40,295 nt of DNA. Origin: an uncultured Neisseriales bacterium (GTDB lineage: Bacteria > Pseudomonadota > Gammaproteobacteria > Burkholderiales > Aquaspirillaceae). Both the position numbers and the translations under genes were made by a program. Below the pieces are notes generated by a model. It was not told the DNA's origin. It did no database searches and worked only from the letters and a program-made list of their open reading frames with translations. The DNA lies in the NCBI GenBank assembly GCA_937871815.1, contig CALMOJ010000195.1:1-40295 (forward strand), in the 5' to 3' direction. Below, one piece after another: positions 8,027 through 16,315 of the stretch (position 1 is the first letter of the stretch; each line of letters starts with the position of its first letter).

Positions 8027-9005
8027 AGCCGTGGTACGCCAAAGTAAGGGGGTGACCTGTGGCATCCAGCAGGGAAACGCCGTGTCCGGCCACCATGCGC
8101 CCAATGCGGGTCAGGGGCAGCCCCAGCGGGGTCATCAAGGCCAGCAGCGTGCTGCGTGCCGAAACAGGGGCGGTAAAACACAGCTCGTAGTCGTCGCCCC
8201 CAGCGGCAATGGCCGACAGCCACTGCCCCCGCTGCGCCGCCAGATAGGGGTGAGTCGGAAGGCTGGCCGCCTCGACTTCCGCCGCCAATTGGCTACGGGC
8301 CGCAATATGCCCTAGGTCGGCCAGCAACCCATCCGACACATCAATCGCCGCCGTCGCCAGTCCACGCAAGGCCACGCCCAAGCTGAGGCGGGGGGTGGGG
8401 GCTTCTAGGCGGTGCTGGCAATCGGCGAGCACCGTCGCAGGCAGCACGGCACGGTGCTGCAAATGCGCCAAAGCCGCAGCAGCCAAGCCCAATGCCCCGC
8501 TGACCCAAATATCGTCGCCCTGCTGTGCCCCGTCACGGCGCAAAGCCTGCCCCGTCGGGACTTCGCCCATGATGTGCACACACAACGTCAACGGGCCGCG
8601 TGTGGTGTCGCCACCGACAACTTGCACGGCGTATTGGTCAGCGAGGGCAAACAGCCCTTCGGCAAACGCCGCCACCCATGCCTCGTCCAGCGACGGCAGG
8701 GCAGCGGCCAACGTCACCCAACGCGGCGTGCCGCCCATGGCGGCGATGTCGGACAAATTCACCGCGAGGGTTTTGTGGCCTAAGCGGCGGGGGTCGGTAT
8801 CGGCAAAAAAGTGTCGGCCTGCCACCAGCATATCGGTGGACACCACGCAATCCTGCCCTGCGGTGGGCTGCAAAATGGCGGCATCGTCCCCCACCCCCAA
8901 GATAACGCCCTGCCGTTGCGGCTGGGTGGGGCGGGTAAAGTGGCGGCGAATCAACGCAAATTCGCTGGTTTCAGCGGCAGGAGGCGGGACGGCAGAACAA
9001 GACAT
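8010..9005 (-). CDS. thiL: Thiamine-monophosphate kinase
   Basis: This 331-residue cytoplasmic kinase phosphorylates thiamine monophosphate to the cofactor thiamine diphosphate. It has the PurM/AIR-synthase fold motifs: GVGDDAAIL near residue 40, VSTDMLVAGRHF, LAVNLSDIAAMGGTP, VVGGDTTRGPL and the C-terminal AIDVSDGLLADLGHI and GGDDYELCF. Length fits the family. ATG start at 9005. First gene of the thiL-pgpA pair. Confidence 0.95.
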   Translation of the reverse strand: MSCSAVPPPAAETSEFALIRRHFTRPTQPQRQGVILGVGDDAAILQPTAGQDCVVSTDMLVAGRHFFADTDPRRLGHKTLAVNLSDIAAMGGTPRWVTLAAALPSLDEAWVAAFAEGLFALADQYAVQVVGGDTTRGPLTLCVHIMGEVPTGQALRRDGAQQGDDIWVSGALGLAAAALAHLQHRAVLPATVLADCQHRLEAPTPRLSLGVALRGLATAAIDVSDGLLADLGHIAARSQLAAEVEAASLPTHPYLAAQRGQWLSAIAAGGDDYELCFTAPVSARSTLLALMTPLGLPLTRIGRMVAGHGVSLLDATGHPLTLAYHGYDHFA

Positions 9006-9200
9006 GGGCGGCTCAAGGGGCGAAATGGCCAGAAGTTGCCCATTATACGGACGAGAATAGCGGCTTGCCGCTGTACCTCAGTGCGCCTTTCCAAACTCGA
9101 CAACAAGCCCCTGCTCTTCGTAATTGTGCGGGGGCTCATCTTCACCGACCCATAGACTTCATTCCACTTGTCCTCGCACTCACCAAGAGGTTTAGTCGCT

Positions 9201-9229
9201 TCTGCAATACTCAGATGAGCCTGCGTTCG
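9201..9229. repeat. Short direct repeat right of thiL
   Basis: This is the second copy of the 29-bp repeat at 7330-7358 (24/29 identical). It lies in the 339-bp divergent gap between thiL and rpmE, which otherwise contains the rpmE promoter and no gene I can support. TTCGAA repeats at the right edge (9226-9241). Confidence 0.5.
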
Positions 9230-9256
9230 AATAGATTCGAAGAAGCTGTTTGCGCC

Positions 9257-9285
9257 TTGTCAGACCAGACACTATCCCGCATAAT
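9257..9285 (+). promoter_or_regulatory. Sigma-70-type promoter of rpmE
   Basis: TTGTCA (9257-9262), a 17-bp spacer and CATAAT (9280-9285) make a near-consensus promoter. It would start transcription near 9292, about 50 nt before rpmE. Confidence 0.6.
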
Positions 9286-9344
9286 CCGCGTTTTAGCCCA
9301 GCAGCGTAGGCAAAACCCCTACGCCCGTGACCAAAGGAAATGAA

Positions 9345-9557
9345 ATGAAAGACGGCATTCACCCAGAATATACCGATTTGTCGGTAACCTGCTCTTGCGG
9401 CAACACCTTTGTGACCCGCTCCACCATGAGTAAAGACCGCTTCAACGTTGAAGTGTGCTCCCAATGCCACCCGTTCTACACCGGTAAGCAAAAGGTGCTG
9501 GACACGGCAGGCCGTATCGACAAGTTCCAACAGAAGTTCGCCAAGTTCGCACGCTAA
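9345..9557 (+). CDS. rpmE: 50S ribosomal protein L31
   Basis: This 70-residue ribosomal protein is of the zinc-binding (C+) L31 type. The four metal ligands are seen as CSCG near residue 16 and CSQC near residue 38. The MKDGIHPEY start and [20 protein letters not shown] tail are diagnostic. ATG at 9345 follows AAAGGA (9333-9338). It has its own promoter and terminator and so is a single-gene unit. Keeping the Cys ligands means this form depends on zinc; no zinc-free paralogue is seen here. Confidence 0.97.
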   Translation: MKDGIHPEYTDLSVTCSCGNTFVTRSTMSKDRFNVEVCSQCHPFYTGKQKVLDTAGRIDKFQQKFAKFAR

Positions 9558-9575
9558 TCCCATTGCGATTTGGAC

Positions 9576-9606
9576 AAAAAGAGGCAGCCTTGGCTGCCTC
9601 TTTTTT
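9576..9606 (+). terminator. Rho-independent terminator of rpmE
   Basis: GAGGCAGC and GCTGCCTC (9581-9588/9593-9600) form the stem, with A5 before and T6 after (9601-9606). Confidence 0.92.
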
Positions 9607-9657
9607 CGTGCTGCCGCCGCTGGGCGGGGCTTTTGCTGTGCCTATCAGGGCTTGCCC

Positions 9658-11313
9658 ATGTTGACCTATTCGCCCCACACCCCGCCCACCCTGCCCAAAT
9701 CCCCCGAAAAGCCTTGGCTCTTGCTGCTGCTGTGCTTTGTGTGGCTATGGCCGGGTATCTTTGGCCATGCCCCGTGGAAGCCCGATGAGCCCTATACACT
9801 CGGCGTGGTGCACTGGATGCTCCACAGTGGCGATGGGCTGGTGCCACGCATTGGTGGCGTACCTTTCTTGGATGTCCCGCCGCTGTATTACTGGGTCGCG
9901 GTGGGCTTTGCCAAGCTGCTATCGCCGTGGTTGTTGCCGCTGCACGATGCGGCACGGCTGGCCACGCCCTTGTTTATGTCGCTGACTTTTTTGCTGCTGG
10001 GGCTGGCGGGGCGCGAGTTGCTGGGACACCGGCATGGGCGCAGCACGGTCGTGATTTTGCTCGGCTCATTAGGGCTTATCGAGGTCGGGCATCAGCTCTC
10101 GACCAACGTGGCGACGCTGACAGGGTTTGCCGCTGCGTTTTACGGTCTCGCCTTGGCCTTGCGACGGGGGTTCTTGGGGGCGATTGCGCTGGCACTGGGC
10201 AGCACGGTGTTGATGCTCTCGGGCAGCTTGGTCGATGTGGCGACGGTCTGGCTGGTCGCCTTGCTGCTCCCCCTGTTTGAGGGCTGGCGCACCCGCCAAT
10301 ACATCAAGGCCATCACCATTGCACTGGCGCTGGGGATGCCGCTGATGCTGGCTTGGCCGCTGGCCTTAGCCAAACATGCCCCCAGCCTTTACGCCCAATG
10401 GTGGCACTCTCTCGCGCTGGGGTCGTTTTACGGCTTTGGGCGGTTGGGTTTGTTGCACGAGTTCGGCTATTACCTGCGTTTGCTACCGTGGTTTACATGG
10501 CCGGCATGGCCGCTGGCGGGCTGGGCCTTATGGCGAGGCCGACGGCGGCTGAATGAAGCCCGTTACCAGTTACCGCTGTTATTTGTGGGGATGTTGCTGC
10601 TGATTTTGGTGCTGTCCCCACGGCAAAATCAGCTTTACGCTCGCCCCCTGTTACTACCCTTGGCGATTTTGGCTGCAGCAGAGCTGGATAGCCTACGGCG
10701 CGGGGTGGCAGCGTTGTTTAACTGGTTTGGGGTGATGGCCTTGGGCTTGGCCAGTGGCTTGATGTGGCTGGGCTGGGTGGCGATGAACTTTGGTTGGCCT
10801 GCGGCCTTGGCGCATAAAGCAGTGAAATACAGCCCAACGTATTTACCGCAGCTCAATGGGCTGGCAATAGGGTTGGCGGTGGTCTTATCGGCAGCTTGGG
10901 TGTGGGCGGTGACACGCAAACGGCTGGTTGGGCGGCAAGCGGTGACCAACTGGGCAGTGGGGATGACCCTGCTGTGGAGCTTGGCTAGCCTGCTATGGTT
11001 GCCTTGGCTTGATGCCCAAAAAAGCTATGCCTCAGTGGTCAAGTCGATGCAAGCCACGCTGCTGACGCTCCCCACCCCCAACGCCTGCATTGCCACGGCG
11101 CACCACCACCATTTGCCCCGTGCGCTGTGGTATTACCACGGTGATATTTTACTGGCCGACTACGACACGCCCAGCGGTCGCACCTGCCCTCGCCGCCTTA
11201 TTTTGACGGCAGAAACGCCCTACCAGCCCGAAGGCGAATGGCAAGTAAAATGGCAAGGGACACGCCCTGCGGAGAAGCGCGAATACTATGTGCTAATTGA
11301 GCGACCCAGCTAA
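9658..11313 (+). CDS. GT39-type (ArnT/PMT-like) membrane glycosyltransferase
   Basis: This 551-residue polytopic membrane protein has about 11-12 hydrophobic segments. The first periplasmic loop carries KPDEPYTLGVVHWML, where the acidic pair matches the catalytic site of GT-C enzymes, and then VPPLYYW. These are hallmarks of the ArnT/PMT_2 family, which uses polyprenyl-phosphate sugars to modify lipid A, glycans or proteins. A short C-terminal soluble domain (about 480-551) includes a His-rich ATAHHHHLPRALWYYHGD segment. Start is ATG 9658; the open frame further left overlaps rpmE and is not coding. Donor and acceptor cannot be inferred, and no arn genes are adjacent. Confidence 0.8.
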   Translation: MLTYSPHTPPTLPKSPEKPWLLLLLCFVWLWPGIFGHAPWKPDEPYTLGVVHWMLHSGDGLVPRIGGVPFLDVPPLYYWVAVGFAKLLSPWLLPLHDAARLATPLFMSLTFLLLGLAGRELLGHRHGRSTVVILLGSLGLIEVGHQLSTNVATLTGFAAAFYGLALALRRGFLGAIALALGSTVLMLSGSLVDVATVWLVALLLPLFEGWRTRQYIKAITIALALGMPLMLAWPLALAKHAPSLYAQWWHSLALGSFYGFGRLGLLHEFGYYLRLLPWFTWPAWPLAGWALWRGRRRLNEARYQLPLLFVGMLLLILVLSPRQNQLYARPLLLPLAILAAAELDSLRRGVAALFNWFGVMALGLASGLMWLGWVAMNFGWPAALAHKAVKYSPTYLPQLNGLAIGLAVVLSAAWVWAVTRKRLVGRQAVTNWAVGMTLLWSLASLLWLPWLDAQKSYASVVKSMQATLLTLPTPNACIATAHHHHLPRALWYYHGDILLADYDTPSGRTCPRRLILTAETPYQPEGEWQVKWQGTRPAEKREYYVLIERPS

Positions 11314-11335
11314 AGCACAGCGGCGGCTGGCTACA

Positions 11336-11782
11336 TCAGTAGTGGCAGGTCAGCTCCAGCACATTGCACCCATCAAGGTGGGCATAGCTGAGCTTGTCCA
11401 CCATCGCACAGGCCAACAACAGGCTGTGCGCACTGTCTGGCAGCGTGGTCATGTCGGTATTGCCGCAGACATACACTTCGTTTTCTGCCAACGGCATCAT
11501 CGGCCGTCCTTGGTCGGTCATCACCACTTGGACCCCCGTAGCGGTTTCGGTCAGCGAGAGGACCAATGCCCCCTCTGGGGCTTCTTCGGAGTAGCCGTAA
11601 CGAATCAGATTGGCGACCAGCTCAATCACCGCCATATCGAGGGCGGCGGTGGCATCCACCCCTAACTTCATTTCAGCCACAATGGCACGCACAGCCACAC
11701 CCATCAAGGGCAGGTTGGCGCGGTGGGGGGTAATCGAAAACGTGACACTGCGAGGGGCAGCACTGGAAGGACGAGAAGGCAT
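11336..11782 (-). CDS. RsbW-like ATP-binding (anti-sigma/serine kinase-type) protein
   Basis: This 148-residue protein has a single HATPase_c domain like RsbW/SpoIIAB. It shows a recognisable N-box (AVIELVANLIRYGY, about residues 70-83), a G1-like box (TDQGRPMMP) and a C-terminal SAHSLLLACAMVDKLSY helix. Such proteins bind sigma factors or phosphorylate STAS-domain partners. No STAS protein, PP2C phosphatase or sigma factor lies nearby, so it is an orphan and its partner is unknown. ATG at 11782 has GGAG nine bases upstream. The gene ends 22 bp from the convergent glycosyltransferase. Confidence 0.75.
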   Translation of the reverse strand: MPSRPSSAAPRSVTFSITPHRANLPLMGVAVRAIVAEMKLGVDATAALDMAVIELVANLIRYGYSEEAPEGALVLSLTETATGVQVVMTDQGRPMMPLAENEVYVCGNTDMTTLPDSAHSLLLACAMVDKLSYAHLDGCNVLELTCHY

Positions 11783-11891
11783 GGTGCAAAGCTCCGACAA
11801 ACCCATCACAAGACCGTGGCGGGTAACACCGTTAAACACGCTTTGTTCTTCTTTTTACCTTGCACAGAAGAATTAGACGCAGCATAAATTC

Positions 11892-11919
11892 ATTGTAAGA
11901 CAAAAAATCCATTTTGCAA
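11892..11919 (-). promoter_or_regulatory. Candidate promoter of the RsbW-like gene
   Basis: Read on the minus strand, TTGCAA (11919-11914), a 16-bp spacer and TACAAT (11897-11892) form a plausible sigma-70 promoter in an AT-rich stretch about 110 bp upstream of the start. Confidence 0.45.
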
Positions 11920-11959
11920 TTGTTACGCGCAACCCTAGGCATACAGCAACCCCCTTATC

Positions 11960-12010
11960 AAAAAAATCCGCGACACAAGGATATAGAGGCCTTATGTCGC
12001 GGATTTTTTT
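11960..12010. terminator. Bidirectional terminator after the H-NS-like gene
   Basis: A perfect 16-bp stem (11960-11975 with 11995-12010, core ATCCGCGACA/TGTCGCGGAT) is flanked by A7 on one side and T7 on the other, with a 19-nt loop. It serves the minus-strand H-NS-like gene and shields the next gene from read-through. Confidence 0.92.
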
Positions 12011-12038
12011 GGAGGAGAAAGCCCCCTTCTTGCGGAAC

Positions 12039-12368
12039 TTAACCTGCCTTGTTAATCAAGCAGTCATCCAGATTGCCGCCGTTTTCTACATAGTATTTTG
12101 CCCACAGCGGGTTACGACCGCGCCCAGACCATGTTTCGCTGGGGTTATTCGGGTTGGCGTATTTGGCTGTGGCAGGGCGTGTTTGACTGGCCAAGGCTTT
12201 TTTGGCACGGAGCAAATCTTCGATATCAATATCGTGGGTATTGGCCATTTCTAGAATGGTGCGGCTGACTTCGCGTTTTGCTGCGTGTTGGCGGGCACGA
12301 ATAACCGATTGAAGGTCAATGCTCAATGCTTGTAGTTGTTCTAGCGTGTAATCGTCAAAGTTAATCAT
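12039..12368 (-). CDS. H-NS family nucleoid protein
   Basis: This 109-residue DNA-binding protein is of the H-NS/StpA type. The N-terminal half (about 1-60) is helical and would mediate oligomerisation. The C-terminal domain has the family core YANPNNPSETWSGRGRNPLW with the SGRGR loop that enters the AT-rich minor groove. It probably silences AT-rich, often foreign, DNA. ATG at 12368. Located 97 bp downstream of the MFS gene on the same strand and followed by its own strong terminator. Confidence 0.92.
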   Translation of the reverse strand: MINFDDYTLEQLQALSIDLQSVIRARQHAAKREVSRTILEMANTHDIDIEDLLRAKKALASQTRPATAKYANPNNPSETWSGRGRNPLWAKYYVENGGNLDDCLINKAG

Positions 12369-12465
12369 GGCAACCCCTGTTGTAGACGTATTTAATAATA
12401 GATGTGTCTGTAAAAATACGCAGAGTTTTAGCTATCGTCAAGTAAGCTACTTTGTTTTAAAAAAA

Positions 12466-13716
12466 TTACGCACTATTTTTAGCCAGGATAGCGGTGGAAT
12501 GTGGCATTATTTTAGCTTCTTTAATAGGCAGATTTAACAACGCTGCCGTCGCTGCCAATGCAATATCGGCGTACCACATCCAGTCGTAGTCCCCAAAATA
12601 ACTTATGGTTAATCCACCTAGCCACGCGCCTAAAAAGCCCCCTATTTGGTGGCTGAGTAACGTTAAGCCGAATAGGGTGGCCAAATAGCGGCTACCAAAG
12701 AGCTTGCCCACTAACGAGGCTGTAGGCGGCACGGTGGCCAGCCACGTTGCCCCTAAGCCCGCTGCAAAAATATAAAACATCGTGGTTGTTTTGGGCGAGG
12801 CTAAATAAATCAATAACAACACAGCACGCGAGCCATACATATAAAATAAAACCCATTTGCTGCGATAACGGGTCAGCGCCCAGCCGGCAATTAGACTGCC
12901 GAAAATATTGGATAAGCCAATAATGGCCAAAGAGACACTCGCCACCTCTGCCGGCAAACCACATAACTGCACTTGCCCAGGAAGATGGGTAATCAAAAAC
13001 GCCACATGAAAACCGCAGGTAAAAAAGCCCGCGTGTAAGAGCAAATAGCTCCGATTTGCCAAAGCCTGACGAATCGCCGCCCGCATCCCCAAATCATTTT
13101 TATCGGCAGTGGCTGCTGCCCCCCCACCCAAAGTTGAAGCCGGACGGCGCAAGCCCCACGCCATCGGTAAGGCGGTTAAGCTGATTGCCGCCAATCCCAA
13201 CATCGCGCCCATCCAGCCCAAGCTGCTAATCAATTTTTGTAATAGCGGCGCAAAAACAAACTGCCCAAAAGACCCGCCCGCATTGATGATGCCAGAAGCC
13301 ATACCGCGTTTTTCGGGGGGGAGTCGCTGTGCTGCCGCGCCAAACAGCACCGAGAAACTCCCCGCGCCAGAGCCTGCCGCTGACAGCACCCCGAGGCTGA
13401 ACATTAAGCCCGCCGCGCTGCTCATAAATGGGGTGAGCGCCGAGCCGATGGCCAAAGTTACAATCCCCACGGCCAGCACGCGGCCAGGGCCGTAGCGGTC
13501 GGCCACTGCACCTGCAATCGGCTGCACCACGCCCCAGACAAATTGGCCAATCGCCATCGCCAAGCTGATGGTGGCAATGCCTAGCCCTGTACTGGTGTTG
13601 AGTGGTGACACAAACAGCCCCAGCGACTGCCGTGCACCCATGGTAATCATCAACACAGCAGCAGCCAGCAAAGTGACCGGCCAATAGCGGGGAGGCGCAG
13701 AAGGGGAACACAGCAT
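12466..13716 (-). CDS. MFS transporter
   Basis: This inner-membrane permease of about 416 residues has 12 predicted hydrophobic segments. The loop between helices 2 and 3 shows the MFS motif as GAVADRYGPGRVL. The N-terminal half (MGARQSLGLFVSPL, NAGGSFGQFVFAPL) resembles monocarboxylate/oxalate-type and related MFS proteins. Substrate cannot be assigned. I start at the ATG at 13716 (MLCSPSAPPRYWPV), with an AAGAG upstream on the minus strand. The neighbouring H-NS-like gene is downstream on the same strand. Confidence 0.85.
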   Translation of the reverse strand: MLCSPSAPPRYWPVTLLAAAVLMITMGARQSLGLFVSPLNTSTGLGIATISLAMAIGQFVWGVVQPIAGAVADRYGPGRVLAVGIVTLAIGSALTPFMSSAAGLMFSLGVLSAAGSGAGSFSVLFGAAAQRLPPEKRGMASGIINAGGSFGQFVFAPLLQKLISSLGWMGAMLGLAAISLTALPMAWGLRRPASTLGGGAAATADKNDLGMRAAIRQALANRSYLLLHAGFFTCGFHVAFLITHLPGQVQLCGLPAEVASVSLAIIGLSNIFGSLIAGWALTRYRSKWVLFYMYGSRAVLLLIYLASPKTTTMFYIFAAGLGATWLATVPPTASLVGKLFGSRYLATLFGLTLLSHQIGGFLGAWLGGLTISYFGDYDWMWYADIALAATAALLNLPIKEAKIMPHSTAILAKNSA

Positions 13717-13761
13717 GGGTAGACTCTTCAGAAAAAAAAGGAATGGCGACCGCACAAATAA

Positions 13762-13787
13762 AAACGGACACCCGAAGGTGTCCGTTT
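13762..13787 (-). terminator. Rho-independent terminator of the porin gene
   Basis: An 11-bp perfect stem (13762-13772 with 13777-13787) encloses a 4-nt loop. On the minus strand it continues into a T-rich run. It lies 27 bp beyond the porin stop. Confidence 0.9.
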
Positions 13788-13813
13788 GCTTTAACCCACC
13801 GAAAAACGGGGAA

Positions 13814-14923
13814 TTAGAAGCTGTGCTTCAGTGCAACACCGTAAGCTTGTGGGTCAGCACCAGCGTTTACGGTCAGTGGGTTGATCACGAAGTTGGCTTG
13901 TTGAGCGGCCTTGTTAGTGATACGAGTTGCGTAAGCTTGCACTTGAGTGCGCTTGGACAGGTCGTAAGTCGCGCCCAGAACCCATTGATTCGCTTTGTAG
14001 TCGCTGGAAGTGTAAAGCAAGTCGTCGTTGCGACCGCCACCCAAGGATGCGTAGGACAATTTCAGACCCAGCGCGCCGATTTGTTGGGAAGCAGCGATGG
14101 TCCAAGCATTTTGGCTGTAGCTGTTTGTAGTTAGGTTTGCGCCGTAGCTGATGTGTTCGTAGCCAGCACCGACGGTGGTATCAGCAAACTGGTAACCCAG
14201 TGCTGCGGTCCATGCGTTGGAAGCTTCAACAGTTCCGGCGGCGCCGAAAGTTGGGCCAGTGCTGTCACCCGCGTGGGAGTAACCCAACACAGCGGTCAGG
14301 CCGTTAGCAGCGTAAGTACCGGACACAGCGTACACGGAGCGGTTAGCGCGTGAAGTGGTCCCCGGTACTGGCGAGCGAACTTCGTCAGCGGAGTAAGTCG
14401 CAACAGCGGAGAAGCCGCCGAAGTTAGGGGTCATGTACAGTGCTGTGTTGTTGCGGCGAGCAGCAGCGCGACCGAACACAGTGTTAGCACCCAAGGAATT
14501 TTCTGCCGTGGTGTTGATCATCAGGTCAAGACCTGCGTTCAACAGACCCACGTAGTAAGCATCGTCATGACGACCGAAACGCACTTCACCGAAGCCGCCG
14601 TTCAGGCCGATGAAGGAGTTACGGGAAGCCCAGCCAGTGGTGCGTGCGGTGTTGTCGGTTGCGTCAGTGGTGACGGCGGTTTCGACTTGCCACAGTGCCT
14701 TCAGGCCGTTACCCAAGTCTTCTTGACCCTTGAAGCCGATACGGGAGTTGTGGTCGGACACGCGAACGGTGCCTTTGGTGTCAGAAGCAGAACCAGCAGT
14801 TGCACCAGTAGCGGATGCGTATTCAACGCCAGCAGCAACAAAACCGTACAGGGTTACGTCAGCGAAAGCGGCAGGGGCAACAAAAGCAGCGGACAGAGCA
14901 ACTGCGATCAGTTTTTTGTTCAT
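13814..14923 (-). CDS. General porin, betaproteobacterial trimeric type
   Basis: This outer-membrane beta-barrel of 369 residues belongs to the Gram-negative porin family (PorA/PorB, Omp32-like). It has a signal peptide (MNKKLIAVALSAAFVAPAAFA, cleavage before DVTLYGFV), the VTLYG first strand, the conserved RIGFKGQEDLGNGLKALWQVE segment, GFGEVRFGRHDD and the terminal strand ending in Phe (YGVALKHSF), the BAM recognition signal. ATG at 14923 has GGAG upstream. It has its own promoter and terminator and a codon bias suggesting high expression. Confidence 0.95.
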   Translation of the reverse strand: MNKKLIAVALSAAFVAPAAFADVTLYGFVAAGVEYASATGATAGSASDTKGTVRVSDHNSRIGFKGQEDLGNGLKALWQVETAVTTDATDNTARTTGWASRNSFIGLNGGFGEVRFGRHDDAYYVGLLNAGLDLMINTTAENSLGANTVFGRAAARRNNTALYMTPNFGGFSAVATYSADEVRSPVPGTTSRANRSVYAVSGTYAANGLTAVLGYSHAGDSTGPTFGAAGTVEASNAWTAALGYQFADTTVGAGYEHISYGANLTTNSYSQNAWTIAASQQIGALGLKLSYASLGGGRNDDLLYTSSDYKANQWVLGATYDLSKRTQVQAYATRITNKAAQQANFVINPLTVNAGADPQAYGVALKHSF

Positions 14924-15010
14924 GGGGTTCAGCTCCAAGAGGACAATAAGAGTAAGAGGGGGGATTTCGCCGCACGGTGTTCCGCAGCTGTAGTTCAAAT
15001 CCTGCACGGG

Positions 15011-15038
15011 ATACTAGCAGAGCGCGGCAATGCGACAA
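15011..15038 (-). promoter_or_regulatory. Sigma-70-type promoter of the porin
   Basis: Minus strand: TTGTCG (15038-15033), a 16-bp spacer and TAGTAT (15016-15011). The transcript would begin near 15004, giving a leader of about 80 nt. Confidence 0.6.
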
Positions 15039-15167
15039 GGGGGGACTGTGGCTTTTTTGTCTCTTTTTGGCGCGAGTGTTGTATTTTTGATGCACTCTTG
15101 CGGTGCATTTCGGTTCAATACGCGTCCCTACTGGCTTTGTAGGGCACTGCGTGCTGAATGCGAAGGC

Positions 15168-16208
15168 TCAATACACCAGCGGTTCAATCTCCAAACTCAC
15201 GCCGTACCGAGCCAACACATCCGCCTGAATGTGTTGCGCCAAGGCCAATACGGCCTCCCCACTGGCCGCCCCCAGATTCACCAACACCAAGGCCTGACGC
15301 GCGTGTACCCCAGCCCCATCAAGGGTTTTACCCTTCCAGCCCGCATGGTCAATTAACCAGCCCGCTGCGCATTTCACTTGGCCATCGGCTTGGGGATAGC
15401 AGGGCAAGTCAGGGTAATGCGCCGATAAAGCAGTGGCTTGGGTGGCGGGCAGTACGGGGTTTTTAAAGAAGCTGCCGACGTTGCCCAGTACGGCAGGGTT
15501 GGGCAGTTTGTCGGCGCGAATGCGTATCACGGCATCCGAAACCGCCAAGGGTGTCGGCGCGATCACGCCTGCTTGCGCCAAAGCGGTGCAAATATCGCCA
15601 TAGCCGGTCATCAGCACGGGGACGCGCGACAGCCGAAAGGTGACGGCGGTAATCAGCCACTTCCCCGCCTCTTCTTGCTTAAAAATACTGTCACGGTAGG
15701 CAAAGCGGCATTCCGCCGCCGTAAAGCAGCGCGTCGCCCCTGTGGTCAACGAAACGGCTTCTACCGTGTGGATGCGGTCTTTGACCTCGACCCCATACGC
15801 ACCGATGTTTTGAATGGGGCTTGCACCCACCGACCCAGGAATCAGCGATAGGTTTTCCAGCCCGTACCACCCCTGCGCCAAGGTATGGCGGACAAAATCA
15901 TGCCAAGACTCGCCAGCGGCAGCCCGAACCAGCACCGCATCGCCCTCTTCGGCCACACAGCGTATGCCTCGCAAGCCGACCTTCACCACCGTACCGGTAA
16001 AAGGCTGGGTGAGGACAATATTGCTCCCGCCGCCCAGTATCAAATGGGGCTGCGCCTGAAAGTCGGCATCGGCCAGCAGCGCGGGGAGGTCAGCCAACTG
16101 GTCTAGGCATACCCACCGCGCAGCAGGTACGTCAATGCCCAAGGTGTTGTAGGGCTTGAGCGAAACATCGGAGGTAAAAACAAGTGGCACGGCAGGGCTT
16201 TCAGTCAA
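15168..16208 (-). CDS. murB: UDP-N-acetylenolpyruvoylglucosamine reductase
   Basis: This 346-residue FAD enzyme reduces UDP-GlcNAc-enolpyruvate to UDP-MurNAc in peptidoglycan synthesis. It has the FAD-binding LILGGGSNIVL, the PIQNIGAYGVEV loop, AYRDSIFK, the catalytic-Ser segment GNVGSFFKNPV and the C-terminal catalytic-Glu region VSLEIEPLVY. Length fits type I MurB. The start is uncertain: there is no in-frame ATG ahead of the conserved NTLGI; a TTG (16208) or a GTG six codons later are the options and neither has a clear SD. Confidence 0.94.
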   Translation of the reverse strand: MTESPAVPLVFTSDVSLKPYNTLGIDVPAARWVCLDQLADLPALLADADFQAQPHLILGGGSNIVLTQPFTGTVVKVGLRGIRCVAEEGDAVLVRAAAGESWHDFVRHTLAQGWYGLENLSLIPGSVGASPIQNIGAYGVEVKDRIHTVEAVSLTTGATRCFTAAECRFAYRDSIFKQEEAGKWLITAVTFRLSRVPVLMTGYGDICTALAQAGVIAPTPLAVSDAVIRIRADKLPNPAVLGNVGSFFKNPVLPATQATALSAHYPDLPCYPQADGQVKCAAGWLIDHAGWKGKTLDGAGVHARQALVLVNLGAASGEAVLALAQHIQADVLARYGVSLEIEPLVY

Positions 16209-16285
16209 AGTCAGGGGAGGGTGGAATGCTACCCGACTTGCTGCGCCCAGCCTATGCAGGGTGGCACAGTGTGGCAGCGCGGTAC

Positions 16286-16304
16286 TTTGAACAGGTTCTT
16301 AGGC
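16286..16304. repeat. Intergenic dispersed repeat, copy 2
   Basis: This is the second copy of the motif at 800-818 (18/19 identical). It lies between murB and nosL, immediately beyond the nosL stop, and could mark the end of the nos transcript, although no T-tract is present. Confidence 0.55.
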
Positions 16305-16315
16305 GGGGGAGGATG

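Noticed and set aside
7397-8047. Pro/His/Arg-rich open frame opposite pgpA
   Set aside because: Composition is that of a shadow frame and it covers the well-supported pgpA coding sequence.
9448-9657. N-terminal extension of the GT39 glycosyltransferase overlapping rpmE
   Set aside because: The extension runs through rpmE and its terminator; the first membrane helix begins after ATG 9658.
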